Counted from the stretch's first letter, positions 46,919-57,577 are shown. The stretch: DNA of 64,000 nucleotides from Cysteiniphilum litorale (GCF_003428165.1 NZ_QLIQ01000006.1:45349-109348); one strand, 5' to 3'. Program-made: numbers and translations. Notes: generated by a model not told the origin, from the sequence alone.

Positions 46919-48430
46919 TTACTTTTTCTGCTTAAATACAGATGATGGATTGCGCCAAGTATGTCCAAGCTCAGCAAGCATTTTATCGGCTTCAATAGGA
47001 CCAAATGAGCCACTTGGATAAAAGCTTAATAAGCTTTTACCATGCTTTTGCACGTACTGAATAATCGGGTCAATGATATTCCAGCAGGCTTCGACTGCAT
47101 CATTTCGAGCAAATAAAGTATTATCCCCCTGCAAAGCATCAAGGATCAAGCGTTCATAGGCAGTTGGCATCGATTTCTGCGCGAAGTCAGAATAGTAAAA
47201 ACCCATATCGACTTCATGCGTTTTAAAACCACTACCTGGTTCTTTGGCAGCAAAGCTTAATTTAATGCCCTCATCCGGCTGAATACGAATAACCAATTGA
47301 TTTTTAAACTTGGTAATCTTCTGCACTTGTGAGAAGAAAGGATGAGGTGTCGCCTTAAAGTTAATCACCACCTCAGAAACACGTTGATTCAAGCGCTTCC
47401 CAGTGCGCACATAAAACGGCACATCATGCCAACGCCAATTATCAATAAAAAAGCGAATCGCGGCATAAGTTTCTGTTGTTGAGTTTGCAGCAACGCCCTC
47501 TTCATCGCGATAGCCGCCTTTACAAACACCTTGCACACAGCCTTCTTGATATTGCCCTGTGACGACATTCTCTTTAATATCTTCAGCTGACTTAAAGCGA
47601 CGAATCGATTGAAATACCTTTAAGGTTTCATTACGGATTGAATAGGCATCCATCTTTGCCGGTGGCTCCATAGCGACAATTCCTAAGAGCTGCAACAGGT
47701 GATTCTGAATCATGTCACGAATCGCCCCATTTTGATCATAATAGCCGGCACGCGAGCCAAGACCAATTGCCTCATTGGCATAGATCTGAACATTTTCAAT
47801 ATGTGAAGCATTCCATAGTGGTTCAAAAATCGCATTAGCAAAGCGAAATACCAATAGGTTTTGAACGGTTTCTTTTCCTAGATAATGATCAATGCGAAAT
47901 AACTGTGACTCTTGATAATGCTGCAATAAATGCGCATTCAAAGCTTGAGCACTTTGCTCATCTGTACCAAAGGGCTTCTCAATAATAATGCGCTTATAAC
48001 CATCATGCTCGTCATTAAGCCCAAGTTTGGCAATATGCTGTGGAATCTCATAGTATAAGCTTGGTGGCGTTGACAGGTAAAATAAGAAATTATGTTCAAG
48101 CTTATGTGTTTTACACAGTGCCTTTAAGCGCTTTTGTAAGCAGACATAACCCTCATCTTTATAGACATCTATCTGCTGATAAAACACTTGGCTTAAGAAC
48201 TTATCGATCGCTTTTTTTTCTTTTGGATGCTCCTCCAGCAGCGCTTCTTGCATTTTTTGACGAAAACTTTCATCATCAAACTCACTACGCGACACACCCA
48301 ATACAATATTGCTTTTACTTAAGTCTTTTTGCTGATAAAGACTAAATATTGCTGGCATTAATTTGCGTGCGGTTAAATCCCCAGAGGCACCAAAAATGAC
48401 GATAACTCCGTTTGCTAGCTTCTTTTGCAT
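46919..48430 (-). CDS. zwf: Glucose-6-phosphate 1-dehydrogenase
   Basis: First enzyme of the oxidative pentose phosphate and Entner-Doudoroff routes, making NADPH. 503 aa: N-terminal Rossmann IFGASGDLTARKLMPAIF, active-site RIDHYLGKETVQNLLVFRFAN with the catalytic His in the following domain, and substrate-binding YVRTGKRLNQRVSEV. The ATG at 48430 is preferred over a TTG one codon upstream. Neither gnd nor edd/eda is within the window, so which downstream route is used cannot be told. Confidence 0.97.
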   Translation of the reverse strand: MQKKLANGVIVIFGASGDLTARKLMPAIFSLYQQKDLSKSNIVLGVSRSEFDDESFRQKMQEALLEEHPKEKKAIDKFLSQVFYQQIDVYKDEGYVCLQKRLKALCKTHKLEHNFLFYLSTPPSLYYEIPQHIAKLGLNDEHDGYKRIIIEKPFGTDEQSAQALNAHLLQHYQESQLFRIDHYLGKETVQNLLVFRFANAIFEPLWNASHIENVQIYANEAIGLGSRAGYYDQNGAIRDMIQNHLLQLLGIVAMEPPAKMDAYSIRNETLKVFQSIRRFKSAEDIKENVVTGQYQEGCVQGVCKGGYRDEEGVAANSTTETYAAIRFFIDNWRWHDVPFYVRTGKRLNQRVSEVVINFKATPHPFFSQVQKITKFKNQLVIRIQPDEGIKLSFAAKEPGSGFKTHEVDMGFYYSDFAQKSMPTAYERLILDALQGDNTLFARNDAVEACWNIIDPIIQYVQKHGKSLLSFYPSGSFGPIEADKMLAELGHTWRNPSSVFKQKK

Positions 48431-48521
48431 CAAGCTTCTCTAGTTAGTGATCAAACGCCGTTATTTATATCATTTTTTACTGATAAGTTCACCTGCTAAT
48501 TGCTTTGAAGCTGAGAATAAA

Positions 48522-49865
48522 TTAGGACTTAAGCCATGAATTAAAGATCTGAACATCGCGCTCTGATAACGTCCCTGCATCAAGCTTAAGTTGCAAGACA
48601 TCGGTCACATATTTGTATTTAGACGCTGCTAACAATGACATGCTTTCATATAATTTTTGCAACTGATCTAACACTTCAGTAATGGTTGAACTACCCACCT
48701 TATAACGTGCTTGATATTGTTTATACGCTGCATCACCTGCGATAACGGATTGTTTATAGGCTTCAATCTGCTTGACATCAGAGATCACATTATAGAAATC
48801 GACTTCGATATTCTGCGTAATCGTGCGTTGCTGATCGAGCGTGGTAAATTCCGCTGCTTGATAATTAAATGCTGCTTGCTTTCTAGCAGCATAATCACTA
48901 CCACCATTTAGAATATTCCAGCTAAAGGTTACGCCAACATAGCCATTACTATAATTGCCTAAAGGTAAAGTTGCCGCATTTGTTGCAAAGCTACTACCTG
49001 AATTATCATTCACACTATAATTCGCCATTAAACTGACATTCGGCAGGAAATTGCCTGTTGATGCAGACCAGGTTTTTGCTGCTGCATTTTGGGTATAAAG
49101 CTGCGCTTTGAGATTTGGATTACTGGCATGTGCACGCTTAACCCACTCACCAATACTATCTGGTGATGGATTGGTGAAATTCACATTATCCTTTAAATCA
49201 GCTAATGATTTGTTATCGACACCCGTGTATTGATACAAAGCATAATAAGCCGATGCAACATTATTCTCTGCAGCTTTCAAGTCCGCTAACGCACTATAAT
49301 AGTTTGACTCAGCGACTTTAACATCAACACTGGTGGACATCCCAACCTTAAGCTTAAGTTTTGACTGATCAAGTGTACTTTGTACTGCTTTGAGTTTCGC
49401 CTTTAAAAAGACAACCTGCTCTTTAGCATTGAGCACATTAAAGTATGCCGTTGCCACATCTAAAATAAACTGCTGTTTTTGCGCATTATAAGTTTCTTCA
49501 GCACTTAAAGCACTTTGTTTTGAGGCTTGATAAGTTTGATAGCTTCCGTAATTAAAAAGCGTTTGCGTGAGACTAATACCTGCTGTGTAATTACGATAAC
49601 TGCCACTTTCTGGTGTTGTCTGAATCTGATTAAGTGTGGCTCCTGCGTTTAAAGCAATATTTGGTAGCAAAGCGCCTAAGGCAATTGGCTCAGCCATCTT
49701 GCTTGATTGCATCGTATAAAAATCAGCTTTATATTGCGGAGAGTTCTCAAGTGCTTGTTGGTAAATTTGCACCAAATTTTCAACTGGCGTATCCGTAGTT
49801 GCCATAGCAACACCTGCACTTATTGCAAGTGATAGCCCCAGAAGTGTTTTTATTTTAAAGGTCAT
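48522..49865 (-). CDS. tolC: TolC-family outer membrane efflux channel
   Basis: An outer-membrane trimer giving RND, ABC and MFS pumps an exit duct. 447 aa: signal peptide to about residue 22 (GVAMA cleavage), then two OEP repeats (LVQIYQQALENSPQYKADFY..., GEWVKRAHASNPNLKAQLYTQ), each with long helices. AGGAAGAAAAGGT precedes the ATG. It is a lone gene between zwf and alaS, and would be the natural partner of the channel-less RND pair at 6479-10809. A dedicated partner elsewhere in the genome cannot be excluded. Confidence 0.93.
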   Translation of the reverse strand: MTFKIKTLLGLSLAISAGVAMATTDTPVENLVQIYQQALENSPQYKADFYTMQSSKMAEPIALGALLPNIALNAGATLNQIQTTPESGSYRNYTAGISLTQTLFNYGSYQTYQASKQSALSAEETYNAQKQQFILDVATAYFNVLNAKEQVVFLKAKLKAVQSTLDQSKLKLKVGMSTSVDVKVAESNYYSALADLKAAENNVASAYYALYQYTGVDNKSLADLKDNVNFTNPSPDSIGEWVKRAHASNPNLKAQLYTQNAAAKTWSASTGNFLPNVSLMANYSVNDNSGSSFATNAATLPLGNYSNGYVGVTFSWNILNGGSDYAARKQAAFNYQAAEFTTLDQQRTITQNIEVDFYNVISDVKQIEAYKQSVIAGDAAYKQYQARYKVGSSTITEVLDQLQKLYESMSLLAASKYKYVTDVLQLKLDAGTLSERDVQIFNSWLKS

Positions 49866-49908
49866 ACCTTTTCTTCCTAATTTTAATGTTCAATAAAGCA
49901 CCTTGCTA

Positions 49909-52497
49909 TTATAGTCGCTCTTTCACCCATTCGTGCACCGAAGTCATCGCTTTTGGCAAGTTTTGTGGATCATTACCACCTGCTTGCGCCATATCAGGAC
50001 GCCCACCACCTTTACCACCAACTTGATTTGCAATGAAATTAATTAATTCACCGGCTTTAATCTTATCAGTGATTGCTTTACTCACACCTACGGCAATTTG
50101 TGCTTTACCTTCATTTTCAGTAGAAAGTGCAACAACCACTTTGGTTTTTTGTGCTTTGTATTGATCAATTTTCTCGCGTAGCACGCCCATATCAACATTT
50201 GGCAATAGCGCTGAGATCAGTGTAACATCATCAATTTGCGCTTCATCAATGGCAACAGCATCGCCTGATGAAATTTGCTGCTTTAAACCTTTAATCACCT
50301 TATCTTGTGCTTTGATTTGCTGCTGCAATTTCAATAATTTATCCAAGACATTATCATCATTAGACTTTAATAGCTCATGAATCGTTGTTAATGTCTCTTC
50401 TTTTTCCTCTATATAGTTTTCAGCATAAAGACCTGTGACTGCTTCAATACGACGCACGCCAGAAGCAATACCGCTTTCAGAGGTTATTTTAAATAAACCA
50501 ATATCACCCGTTTGAGCGACATGCGTACCTCCGCAAAGCTCAATCGAGAAATCTCCAACGCGCAAGACACGCACGATATCGCCATATTTTTCACCAAAAA
50601 GCGCCATCGCACCCATATCTTTAGCCACTTCAGGCGAGGTTTCTATCGTTTCTACAGAAAGGTTTTGACGAATAATCGCATTAACCAAACGCTCTACTTC
50701 TTTTATCTGCTTTGTCGTGACTGCTGATGGGTTTGAAAAATCAAAACGTAATTTATTACACTCAACCAATGAGCCTTTTTGCTCAACATGACAACCAACA
50801 ATTTCGCGTAATGCTGCATGCAATAAATGTGTTGCTGTGTGATGCGCTGCTGTTGTTGCACGTTTATTAGAGATTTGTGCTGTTACTTCGTCATCAATAG
50901 AGAAGCCCCCCTTTGTTACCTTACCAATGTGTAAAAAAGCAGATCCTGATTTTTGCACATCTTCGACAGTGAACTCACTACCTAATGCTTCGATCACACC
51001 TTTATCGGCAACCTGTCCACCAGACTCCGCATAAAAAGGTGTTTGATTCAAAATAATAACACCTTCTTGCCCTATCATAAGTTTATCTGTTTTTTTACCT
51101 TCACTAAAAAGTGCTAACACATGCGCATCGGATACCGGCACTGAGTAACCAACAAAAGTTGTCTGTAAATCCGTCTTGATCATTTGATTATAATCAACAC
51201 CGAATTTACTGGCGGACTTTGCCCGCGCTTTTTGCGCTTCCATAGCATTTGTGAAGCCTGCTTCATCAACCGTTAAATTGCGCTCTCTGGCAATATCCGC
51301 TGTTAAATCCAATGGAAAACCATAGGTATCATAAAGCTTAAATGCCGTCTGCCCTGAGATCACATTACTATCAAGTGTGGCAATTTCCTCTTCAAGGATT
51401 TTCATGCCATGACTTAGCGTTTTTTCAAATTGCTCTTCTTCTTTTCTTAAGACATCCTCAATCAACGCTTGTTTTTCTTTCAAAACGGGATAGACCTCAG
51501 CCATCACAGCAACCAATGTCGCCACTAGTCGATAAAAGAAAATTTCCGTTGCACCTAGCTTATCACCATGGCGCACGGCTCTACGAATAATGCGACGCAA
51601 TACATAACCTCGCCCTTCATTTGAAGGTAAAACACCATCGACAATTAAGAAACTGCATGCGCGAATATGATCTGCTAAAACTTTAAGCGATGGATTATCG
51701 ATATCTTCTGTTGCCACAATCTTTGCTGCCGCATCAATAAGTTTCTGAAATATATCAATCTCATAATTGCTATGCACATGCTGCAATACTGCTGCAATGC
51801 GCTCAAGCCCCATCCCCGTATCAACCGACGGATTAGGTAATTTCTCTAAAGTACCATCAATCAAGCGATTGTATTGCATAAACACCAGATTCCAGATCTC
51901 GATATAGCGATCTCCATCTTCCTCAGGCGTCCCTGGAGGACCTCCGGCAACTTCCTCCCCATGATCATAAAAGATCTCAGTGCATGGTCCACAAGGACCT
52001 GTGTCACCCATTGCCCAGAAATTATCTTTAGCACCTATGCGTGATAGACGCTTAGGATCAACACCGACTTCTTTGATCCAGATATCCTCAGCTTCTTTAT
52101 CTTCTTCAAAGACAGTCACCCAAAGCTTCTCCTTAGGAAGCTTCAGTACTTCGGTCAGATACTCCCAAGCATAGAAAATAGCATCACGTTTAAAATAATC
52201 ACCGAAGCTAAAGTTACCGAGCATTTCAAAAAAAGTATGATGACGCGCCGTATAGCCAACATTCTCTAAATCATTATGTTTGCCACCTGCACGCACACAT
52301 TTTTGTGAGCTGACAGCACGCGTATACGATCTTTTATCCGCACCCAAAAAAACATCTTTGAACTGCACCATCCCAGCATTTGTGAATAATAAGGTTTCAT
52401 CATTCACTGGCACCAACGATGAGCTTGCTACCTCTTGGTGCCCTTTGGATTTAAAAAAGTCAATAAAAGACCGTCTAATTTCATTAGTTGTAATCAT
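49909..52497 (-). CDS. alaS: Alanyl-tRNA synthetase
   Basis: Charges tRNA-Ala. 862 aa (E. coli 876). N-terminal catalytic part with [35 protein letters not shown] and [19 protein letters not shown]; editing domain with [15 protein letters not shown] and [12 protein letters not shown] (His and Cys zinc ligands); C-terminal C-Ala domain ending [13 protein letters not shown]. No truncation. recX and recA, neighbours in some relatives, are absent. Divergent from the chaperone-usher operon. Confidence 0.98.
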   Translation of the reverse strand: MITTNEIRRSFIDFFKSKGHQEVASSSLVPVNDETLLFTNAGMVQFKDVFLGADKRSYTRAVSSQKCVRAGGKHNDLENVGYTARHHTFFEMLGNFSFGDYFKRDAIFYAWEYLTEVLKLPKEKLWVTVFEEDKEAEDIWIKEVGVDPKRLSRIGAKDNFWAMGDTGPCGPCTEIFYDHGEEVAGGPPGTPEEDGDRYIEIWNLVFMQYNRLIDGTLEKLPNPSVDTGMGLERIAAVLQHVHSNYEIDIFQKLIDAAAKIVATEDIDNPSLKVLADHIRACSFLIVDGVLPSNEGRGYVLRRIIRRAVRHGDKLGATEIFFYRLVATLVAVMAEVYPVLKEKQALIEDVLRKEEEQFEKTLSHGMKILEEEIATLDSNVISGQTAFKLYDTYGFPLDLTADIARERNLTVDEAGFTNAMEAQKARAKSASKFGVDYNQMIKTDLQTTFVGYSVPVSDAHVLALFSEGKKTDKLMIGQEGVIILNQTPFYAESGGQVADKGVIEALGSEFTVEDVQKSGSAFLHIGKVTKGGFSIDDEVTAQISNKRATTAAHHTATHLLHAALREIVGCHVEQKGSLVECNKLRFDFSNPSAVTTKQIKEVERLVNAIIRQNLSVETIETSPEVAKDMGAMALFGEKYGDIVRVLRVGDFSIELCGGTHVAQTGDIGLFKITSESGIASGVRRIEAVTGLYAENYIEEKEETLTTIHELLKSNDDNVLDKLLKLQQQIKAQDKVIKGLKQQISSGDAVAIDEAQIDDVTLISALLPNVDMGVLREKIDQYKAQKTKVVVALSTENEGKAQIAVGVSKAITDKIKAGELINFIANQVGGKGGGRPDMAQAGGNDPQNLPKAMTSVHEWVKERL

Positions 52498-52643
52498 GCT
52501 TGCTCTACTGGTGTCAATTTAAAATTCAAAATCGATGCCTAGTTTACTATAGAATCGCAGCTTGGCAAAAGTAGTTAGCGCAAAATTTCTGTCATTGACT
52601 ATACTTTTGTGTGCACGACAAAATAACTTTACAGGAGTTTACC

Positions 52644-53342
52644 ATGAGCCAAAAATCTCATTTCTGGGTGTTTTTAATTTTCTTTATATCATGCATTGCA
52701 TCACAATTTGCTCATGCAGCCATTTCCGTTTCACCGCTTAGACTGGAGTTTGGTGATGGCAGTAATATGAGTAAGCCACAAAATATTCTTATCAAAAACA
52801 TTGGAACTAAAGTGGCATTTGTCAAACTTAAAATTTTAAGCATTCACAATTTAAACACCAAAGATCGTCAAGAAATCCAATTAGAAAATAAAAGTAGCAA
52901 TGGCGTTTTTTTCTTACCTGATAAATTAATTTTAAAACCTCAACAATCAAAATTAGTACGTGTCATGATGACGGAACCCGCTACTGACAAAGATAAAATC
53001 TTTCTGATAGAGTCAACTGAAGTTGAAAGTTTAGACAGTGAGAAAAAAACAAAAGCCCAAATTATTTATGCAACTTCAGTGATTGTTCATGCAAAAAATG
53101 CAACTCCTGATGTGAAGGCATCGCGCAGTGATCGCAATATAACATTAAGTAATAGCGGCAATACCTCAGCTAAAATCACTTCTCATATGCAATGTGATGA
53201 TAAAGATGAGAACTGTCAAGATCCGCGCATTGTTATGCAGCTACTTGCTGGTCAAACTGTTACAGTTACAGCCCCTTATGCAAGGCCTTTGACTTATGAT
53301 GTTCGCTACCTTGATCAAAAACTTACACAAAGCTCTAATTAG
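52644..53342 (+). CDS. Periplasmic pilus assembly chaperone (chaperone-usher system)
   Basis: 232 aa: signal peptide (cleaved after FAHA, residue 25), then the PapD-like fold with ISVSPLRLEFGDG, a first-strand GLTKVAF-type segment (NIGTKVAFVKLKIL), and FFLPDKLILKPQQSKLVRVM, the strand that pairs with subunits. The second domain is short and carries two cysteines. ACAGGAGTTTACC decides the start at 52644; an in-frame ATG 11 codons upstream has no such site. The usher gene overlaps its end by 47 bases. It would carry subunits to the usher. Confidence 0.82.
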   Translation: MSQKSHFWVFLIFFISCIASQFAHAAISVSPLRLEFGDGSNMSKPQNILIKNIGTKVAFVKLKILSIHNLNTKDRQEIQLENKSSNGVFFLPDKLILKPQQSKLVRVMMTEPATDKDKIFLIESTEVESLDSEKKTKAQIIYATSVIVHAKNATPDVKASRSDRNITLSNSGNTSAKITSHMQCDDKDENCQDPRIVMQLLAGQTVTVTAPYARPLTYDVRYLDQKLTQSSN

Positions 53343-55806
53343 GGCTATTTTCACTTATTTACTACTATGTCAAAATATTGGATTGGCAAGCAATCAGAAT
53401 GCGTTAAATACTCCACTTAGCGTCACAAGCATCCCTTTAGAGTTTCAAGATATGGCTCAAGATTTTTTAAATGAAGTGAGTGTTTACTACAATGGTGATT
53501 TAGTAGGTGACTTTAGAATTGAAATCATTGATGGCAAGCTGCAATTTATAGAACCCCAAAAGCTGATTGACAAAATCAAAGGTTTAGCTAACCCATCAGA
53601 GATGATTACACGCCTTTCATTACCATTTGATACAAATACAACTTACGCCTGCCCAGATAAAAAATCTGGCATTCCAGTTTGCTCTAGCTTTAAAGCAAAT
53701 AAACTTTCCATTGTTTTCAACCCCGATTGGTTTCGTGTGGATTTATTTATTCCTGCCAAGTATCTTAGAACCTTATCACACAACAATTATTTGATAAAAA
53801 CACCAGGACTTACGTTTCCCTCTTGGCTTAATAATTTCCTCCTCACTGCGGCAGGAAAATTTAAGGATATCCAAACAGGTTCTGGCACTCAAACGCTCTT
53901 TAATACCGGTTCTATTTCAAGTGGTGATCTAGCGTTAAATTACCAACTAGCAACAACCAGAGTATCAAACAATGGTACATCAACGATCAATAATAACTTC
54001 AATGAACTTGCAGCAACTTACTACCTTGATCGTTATCAATATCAAACAGGCTATTTACAAACACCAGGGAATTACTTTGTCAGCAATCAACGTATTTTTG
54101 GTGTTGGAATAAGTAGCAATAAAAATTTACTCAATCAAAGTTATTTGTATAAATATGCTCAAAACCTAAGCTTATATTTAGATAATCCAAGTCAAGTGAA
54201 CATTTATAAAGACGATAATCTTATGAGCTCCGATGACTATCCTGCTGGCTTGCAACAAATAGACACATCAAACCTGCCTTATGGTTCCTATCAAATAAAA
54301 ATTGTCATTACAGACTTCTTAGGCGCAACAAAGGAAATCACTCAATTTTTCTTTAAGAATACTTCTCTTCCGCCCGCTCAGTTTCCAGACTTATTTATCT
54401 ATACTGGATATTTATCTAATACAACCACGGATAACAATTATTTTCCCGATTATCAGAATGATAGCTATGTCGTTAATTTTGGTTCAAACCTAAAGATTGG
54501 TCGACACTGGGGTGCTAAAGCTGCATGGCTTCAAGTCAAAGATGATATATATCTTGATTTTGGGCTCTATGCAGTCTATGAAAAAACTTATTTTGAGCCA
54601 TCTTTTATGGTCAGTGCACAAAATGATTATGGCGCTGCCTTAAATATTACTTACCAACATAATGATTTTCTTAGTAGCAACCTTTTTATTCGCTCACTTT
54701 GGGCAGAAAAAACCACAGAACAACAGGCGCAAGTAGTAGATTTATTTACCACAACAAATACACAGCTCAATTACTCCTTATCAATCAACTATAATCAACA
54801 TAATGCCGTCTTAAGTAGTACACTGGATAAGACTCAAGGAACTCCTGTTGATTATACATTATCTACTTCTTATAACTATCCCATCTATTCAACAAAAGCA
54901 CTAAAGGTTTCACTTGGTTTTAGTAGCAATTACACAAAAAATAACTTTAGTATTGCAACAAATATAACGATCACCTTTGGTTCAACTCATTGGGCAACCA
55001 CAGCATCCAATCGCTATAATTCAGCAAGCAGTACATTTAGCAATGAATTAGCTGTTGCTTATACTACACAAGAAAGCAACAACATTACCAATGCGTCCTT
55101 AAATTATATCAATGAAGACAGTAACAATGGTCTATCCGCCTACTTGTATCAACAATCTGAAAACATCTTATTACGTAGCAATTTAAATTACAGCAATACG
55201 AATGAGGCTATTTACAACTTAACCTTAAGCTCCGCGATTGCTTGGAGTTATCCATTTAGCTTTGGTTTAGGTTATATCGCAAATACGCAACCATTACCCG
55301 CAGGTGCACTTATTTCAGTTACTAGCTCTAGTGGCGAGGATGGCGAATTTGAGGTGTATGACTATACTCGCAACATCGGCAAACTTAATCTCAATCAGGC
55401 AAAATTATTTCCATTGGAAGCATTTCGCGAGCATCAAATATCTATTCGATCTATCTCAAATAGTGCATATGAATTTGATGCTGATACCAAAAACAATACG
55501 GTAATGCCGGGTAATATCTTGAATAATCACTGGCAGGTCATTCAATATATTACTGCATCTGCTATCTTAGTTAACCCAGATAAAGAGCCAATTACAGATG
55601 CTTACTTAGTAATAAATGACAATATTTACTCATCAGATAGTAATGGCTTAATCTACTTTGAATATCCTAACAGTAGTGATCAACTAATATTTACCTTATC
55701 ATCTGGAGGTAAATGTTCTATTACGAACATTCCTAAAGCACCAAGTAAGACAAGCTATATTCTCAACATTGGCACCATCATTTGCTATTCATCTAACAGC
55801 AAATAA
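53296..55806 (+). CDS. Outer membrane usher protein, CS1/TcfC-like
   Basis: The usher is a beta-barrel pore that assembles pilus subunits on the surface. 836 aa: signal peptide (AIFTYLLLCQNIGLAS), N-terminal domain with VSVYYNGDLVGDFRIEIIDG, barrel strands (many alternating Tyr/Ser/Asn), a plug region with VNIYKDDNLMSSDDYPAGLQQIDT, and C-terminal domains with DYTRNIGKLNLN, NTVMPGNILNNHW and AILVNPDKEPITDAYLVINDN. This C-terminus fits the alternative (CS1, CooC/CfaC/TcfC) class rather than FimD. It overlaps the chaperone gene by 47 bases. Subunits follow after a 262-base gap. Confidence 0.82.
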   Translation: MMFATLIKNLHKALIRAIFTYLLLCQNIGLASNQNALNTPLSVTSIPLEFQDMAQDFLNEVSVYYNGDLVGDFRIEIIDGKLQFIEPQKLIDKIKGLANPSEMITRLSLPFDTNTTYACPDKKSGIPVCSSFKANKLSIVFNPDWFRVDLFIPAKYLRTLSHNNYLIKTPGLTFPSWLNNFLLTAAGKFKDIQTGSGTQTLFNTGSISSGDLALNYQLATTRVSNNGTSTINNNFNELAATYYLDRYQYQTGYLQTPGNYFVSNQRIFGVGISSNKNLLNQSYLYKYAQNLSLYLDNPSQVNIYKDDNLMSSDDYPAGLQQIDTSNLPYGSYQIKIVITDFLGATKEITQFFFKNTSLPPAQFPDLFIYTGYLSNTTTDNNYFPDYQNDSYVVNFGSNLKIGRHWGAKAAWLQVKDDIYLDFGLYAVYEKTYFEPSFMVSAQNDYGAALNITYQHNDFLSSNLFIRSLWAEKTTEQQAQVVDLFTTTNTQLNYSLSINYNQHNAVLSSTLDKTQGTPVDYTLSTSYNYPIYSTKALKVSLGFSSNYTKNNFSIATNITITFGSTHWATTASNRYNSASSTFSNELAVAYTTQESNNITNASLNYINEDSNNGLSAYLYQQSENILLRSNLNYSNTNEAIYNLTLSSAIAWSYPFSFGLGYIANTQPLPAGALISVTSSSGEDGEFEVYDYTRNIGKLNLNQAKLFPLEAFREHQISIRSISNSAYEFDADTKNNTVMPGNILNNHWQVIQYITASAILVNPDKEPITDAYLVINDNIYSSDSNGLIYFEYPNSSDQLIFTLSSGGKCSITNIPKAPSKTSYILNIGTIICYSSNSK

Positions 55807-55868
55807 CCATAGATCAATGTGCAAAGTATTAATGTTAAGTATTAAATGACTCTTTTTTAATCAAAAGT

Positions 55869-55896
55869 TTGATTTTATAACATATACTGCTATATT
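55869..55896 (+). promoter_or_regulatory. Candidate promoter for the pilus subunit genes
   Basis: TTGATT (55869-55874) and TATATT (55891-55896) are 16 bases apart, in the 262-base gap between usher and first subunit. A second possible -10 (TATAGT) lies near 56010. A separate promoter here would give more subunit than usher. The gap also has a small AAACT/AGTTT inverted repeat near 55906-55924 and no gene. Confidence 0.4.
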
Positions 55897-56068
55897 CACA
55901 GTGAAGCAAACTCTAATTAAGTTTGTTCTAATGTGACTATGACAACCAATATAACAAGAACAAAACAACGTAAGTATTTGCGGCGCTACTGCCACCCCCA
56001 TATGTGATATAGTCTATAGATTTTTTCGTTGCTTTGTTTTATCAACAGAAAAACAAAGGAGAAACACG

Positions 56069-56635
56069 ATGAATATTCGCAAAATAACCTCACTAATCTG
56101 CTGTTTTGCCCTCACTGGTTTTACAGCCCAATCTTTTGCATTTTCTAATCAAGATGCGGCAATTACTGCTACTGAAACGATAGCTGAATCATGCTCTCTA
56201 AGTGCGGGAACGGAAGGCTTGACCCAAACCATCTTAGAAACTGGAGGTTCTGACCAAACGACTGTTTTTGGCACATTTACCACCTCATGTAATTCTGCTT
56301 CAGGCTTTACCTATGCAATCAAAAATGATGATGATACTTGTGCTTTTGTTAATGGATCTAGCACTGTGTACTGGAGCTTTAGTACAGGAACAGGCACCGT
56401 AGCCACTTTCTCAGGCACGCCTTCTGGCACAATATCAAATAGCTCAAACCTTGCAGTATCAGACCAGTGTCCTGATGATACAGGTGGATTTATTTCAATC
56501 CATAGTGTCTCTGCAGGAACCGTCTATAACGCTGTTTCAGTTGATTTAAAACCAGATGTATCTGGCGCTGGCGCCGCTAATCTATTAGAAGGGACTTACT
56601 CAGATGCTGTAACACTTAGACTAGCTGATGTTTAA
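56069..56635 (+). CDS. Putative pilus subunit 1, four cysteines
   Basis: 188 aa: signal peptide cleaved after SFA (residue 24), mature start FSNQDAAITATETI. Four cysteines (ESCSL, TSCNS, DTCAF, DQCPD) could form two disulfides. It ends LRLADV, a beta-strand like the C-terminal strand of chaperone-usher subunits. Ser/Thr/Gly-rich and acidic. A strong AAAGGAGAAACACG ribosome-binding site suggests high expression, as expected for the main shaft subunit. Not clearly similar to a named pilin family; the assignment rests on position, secretion signal and the paralogue that follows. Confidence 0.7.
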   Translation: MNIRKITSLICCFALTGFTAQSFAFSNQDAAITATETIAESCSLSAGTEGLTQTILETGGSDQTTVFGTFTTSCNSASGFTYAIKNDDDTCAFVNGSSTVYWSFSTGTGTVATFSGTPSGTISNSSNLAVSDQCPDDTGGFISIHSVSAGTVYNAVSVDLKPDVSGAGAANLLEGTYSDAVTLRLADV

Positions 56636-56637
56636 TT

Positions 56638-57114
56638 ATGTCTATACATAAACAATTACTTTTTCAGTTCATCTTATTACTAGGGGGTAACTCTTTTCAG
56701 GTAGCATATGCCTCTTTTAGCAATCAAGATGCAACAGCAACTGCCTATGCCTACATAATGGAGCAATGCTCTATTTGGCATCAGGATCTTGAACAAAATA
56801 ATCTAGCATCCTCTTGTAATTCTAACTCAGGATTCATCTATCAAATTAAAGACTTTGATGATATATGTCGGTTAATATTGAATGAAGCTAATACACAAAA
56901 AGCTAATGCTTCCTTTGATGAGAATAAAGATGAAGTTTATGCTAATGATGAAACCTTACTTGATTTACAATATTTGTGCTCACAAGATCATACTATATTT
57001 AGTGATTTACAAAAGGTCTCTGCAAGCCGAGTATATAATGAAGTTCCCATTAATTTAAATACCCCGAAAGACACATCATATAAACCACTTATAATCCGTT
57101 TAACCGATATCTAG
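56638..57114 (+). CDS. Putative pilus subunit 2, diverged paralogue of subunit 1
   Basis: 158 aa, signal peptide cleaved after AYA (residue 25). FSNQDATATA, then CS, SSCNSNSGFIYQIKDFDDIC, and QKVSASRVYNEVPINL line up with subunit 1 (FSNQDAAITA, CS, TSCNSASGFTYAIKNDDDTC, HSVSAGTVYNAVSVDL), and all four cysteines are kept. It lacks about 16 residues between the first two cysteines and has a more charged middle. It starts 2 bases after subunit 1 stops, so is translationally coupled. Possibly a minor or tip-adaptor subunit. Confidence 0.7.
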   Translation: MSIHKQLLFQFILLLGGNSFQVAYASFSNQDATATAYAYIMEQCSIWHQDLEQNNLASSCNSNSGFIYQIKDFDDICRLILNEANTQKANASFDENKDEVYANDETLLDLQYLCSQDHTIFSDLQKVSASRVYNEVPINLNTPKDTSYKPLIIRLTDI

Positions 57115-57127
57115 AGTCCATAAACCG

Positions 57128-57577
57128 ATGAAAGCTTATCTCTTTTTTTTACTGATCATATTGCATGAATCAACCGTAAGCTGCAGCTTATCTCTTTATG
57201 GTGGTGGCATACTCACCGCTAATGATTTAAGCTTTGGCGTCACTGAAAATACTTCTATTTTTGGCTATGCACAGATCAACTGCCCTGAAGGAGAAGGATA
57301 TTATCTTGAGGTTAAAACAATCAATGGTTATAAGTTTATCAATTCATTAAATGAAAATATTTATATTAATTACAGTGTTAAAGTCAATGGTGTATCCATC
57401 GCTGACTTAACGCCAAATCAATATTTTCTTGTACATACCGAACCTGCTGATCCGATGGGTGAGCCAACGCAAAAAAACTATACGGCTACAGTAAGCTTTA
57501 CAGGTCTAGGCTTAAATAATATTCCAGAAGGTGGTTATAGCGATACATTGTACTTCAGAATTAGTCCTTTAAATTAA
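57128..57577 (+). CDS. Putative pilus subunit 3, spore-coat-U-like
   Basis: 149 aa with signal peptide (LFFLLIILHESTVS). Two cysteines (SCSLSL and NCPEG). The pattern LTANDLSFGVTENTS, then INYSVKVNG, then PEGGYSDTLYFRISPL resembles spore-coat protein U domains that serve as subunits in Csu-like and other secreted pili: the GxYSDT ending is the clearest link. Last gene of the operon, ending next to the convergent mutL. Likely a minor or tip subunit; not proven. Confidence 0.65.
   Translation: MKAYLFFLLIILHESTVSCSLSLYGGGILTANDLSFGVTENTSIFGYAQINCPEGEGYYLEVKTINGYKFINSLNENIYINYSVKVNGVSIADLTPNQYFLVHTEPADPMGEPTQKNYTATVSFTGLGLNNIPEGGYSDTLYFRISPLN

Noticed and set aside
52611..52643. Earlier ATG for the pilus chaperone
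   Set aside because: It adds 11 residues ahead of a signal peptide that starts well at 52644, where the ribosome-binding site is.
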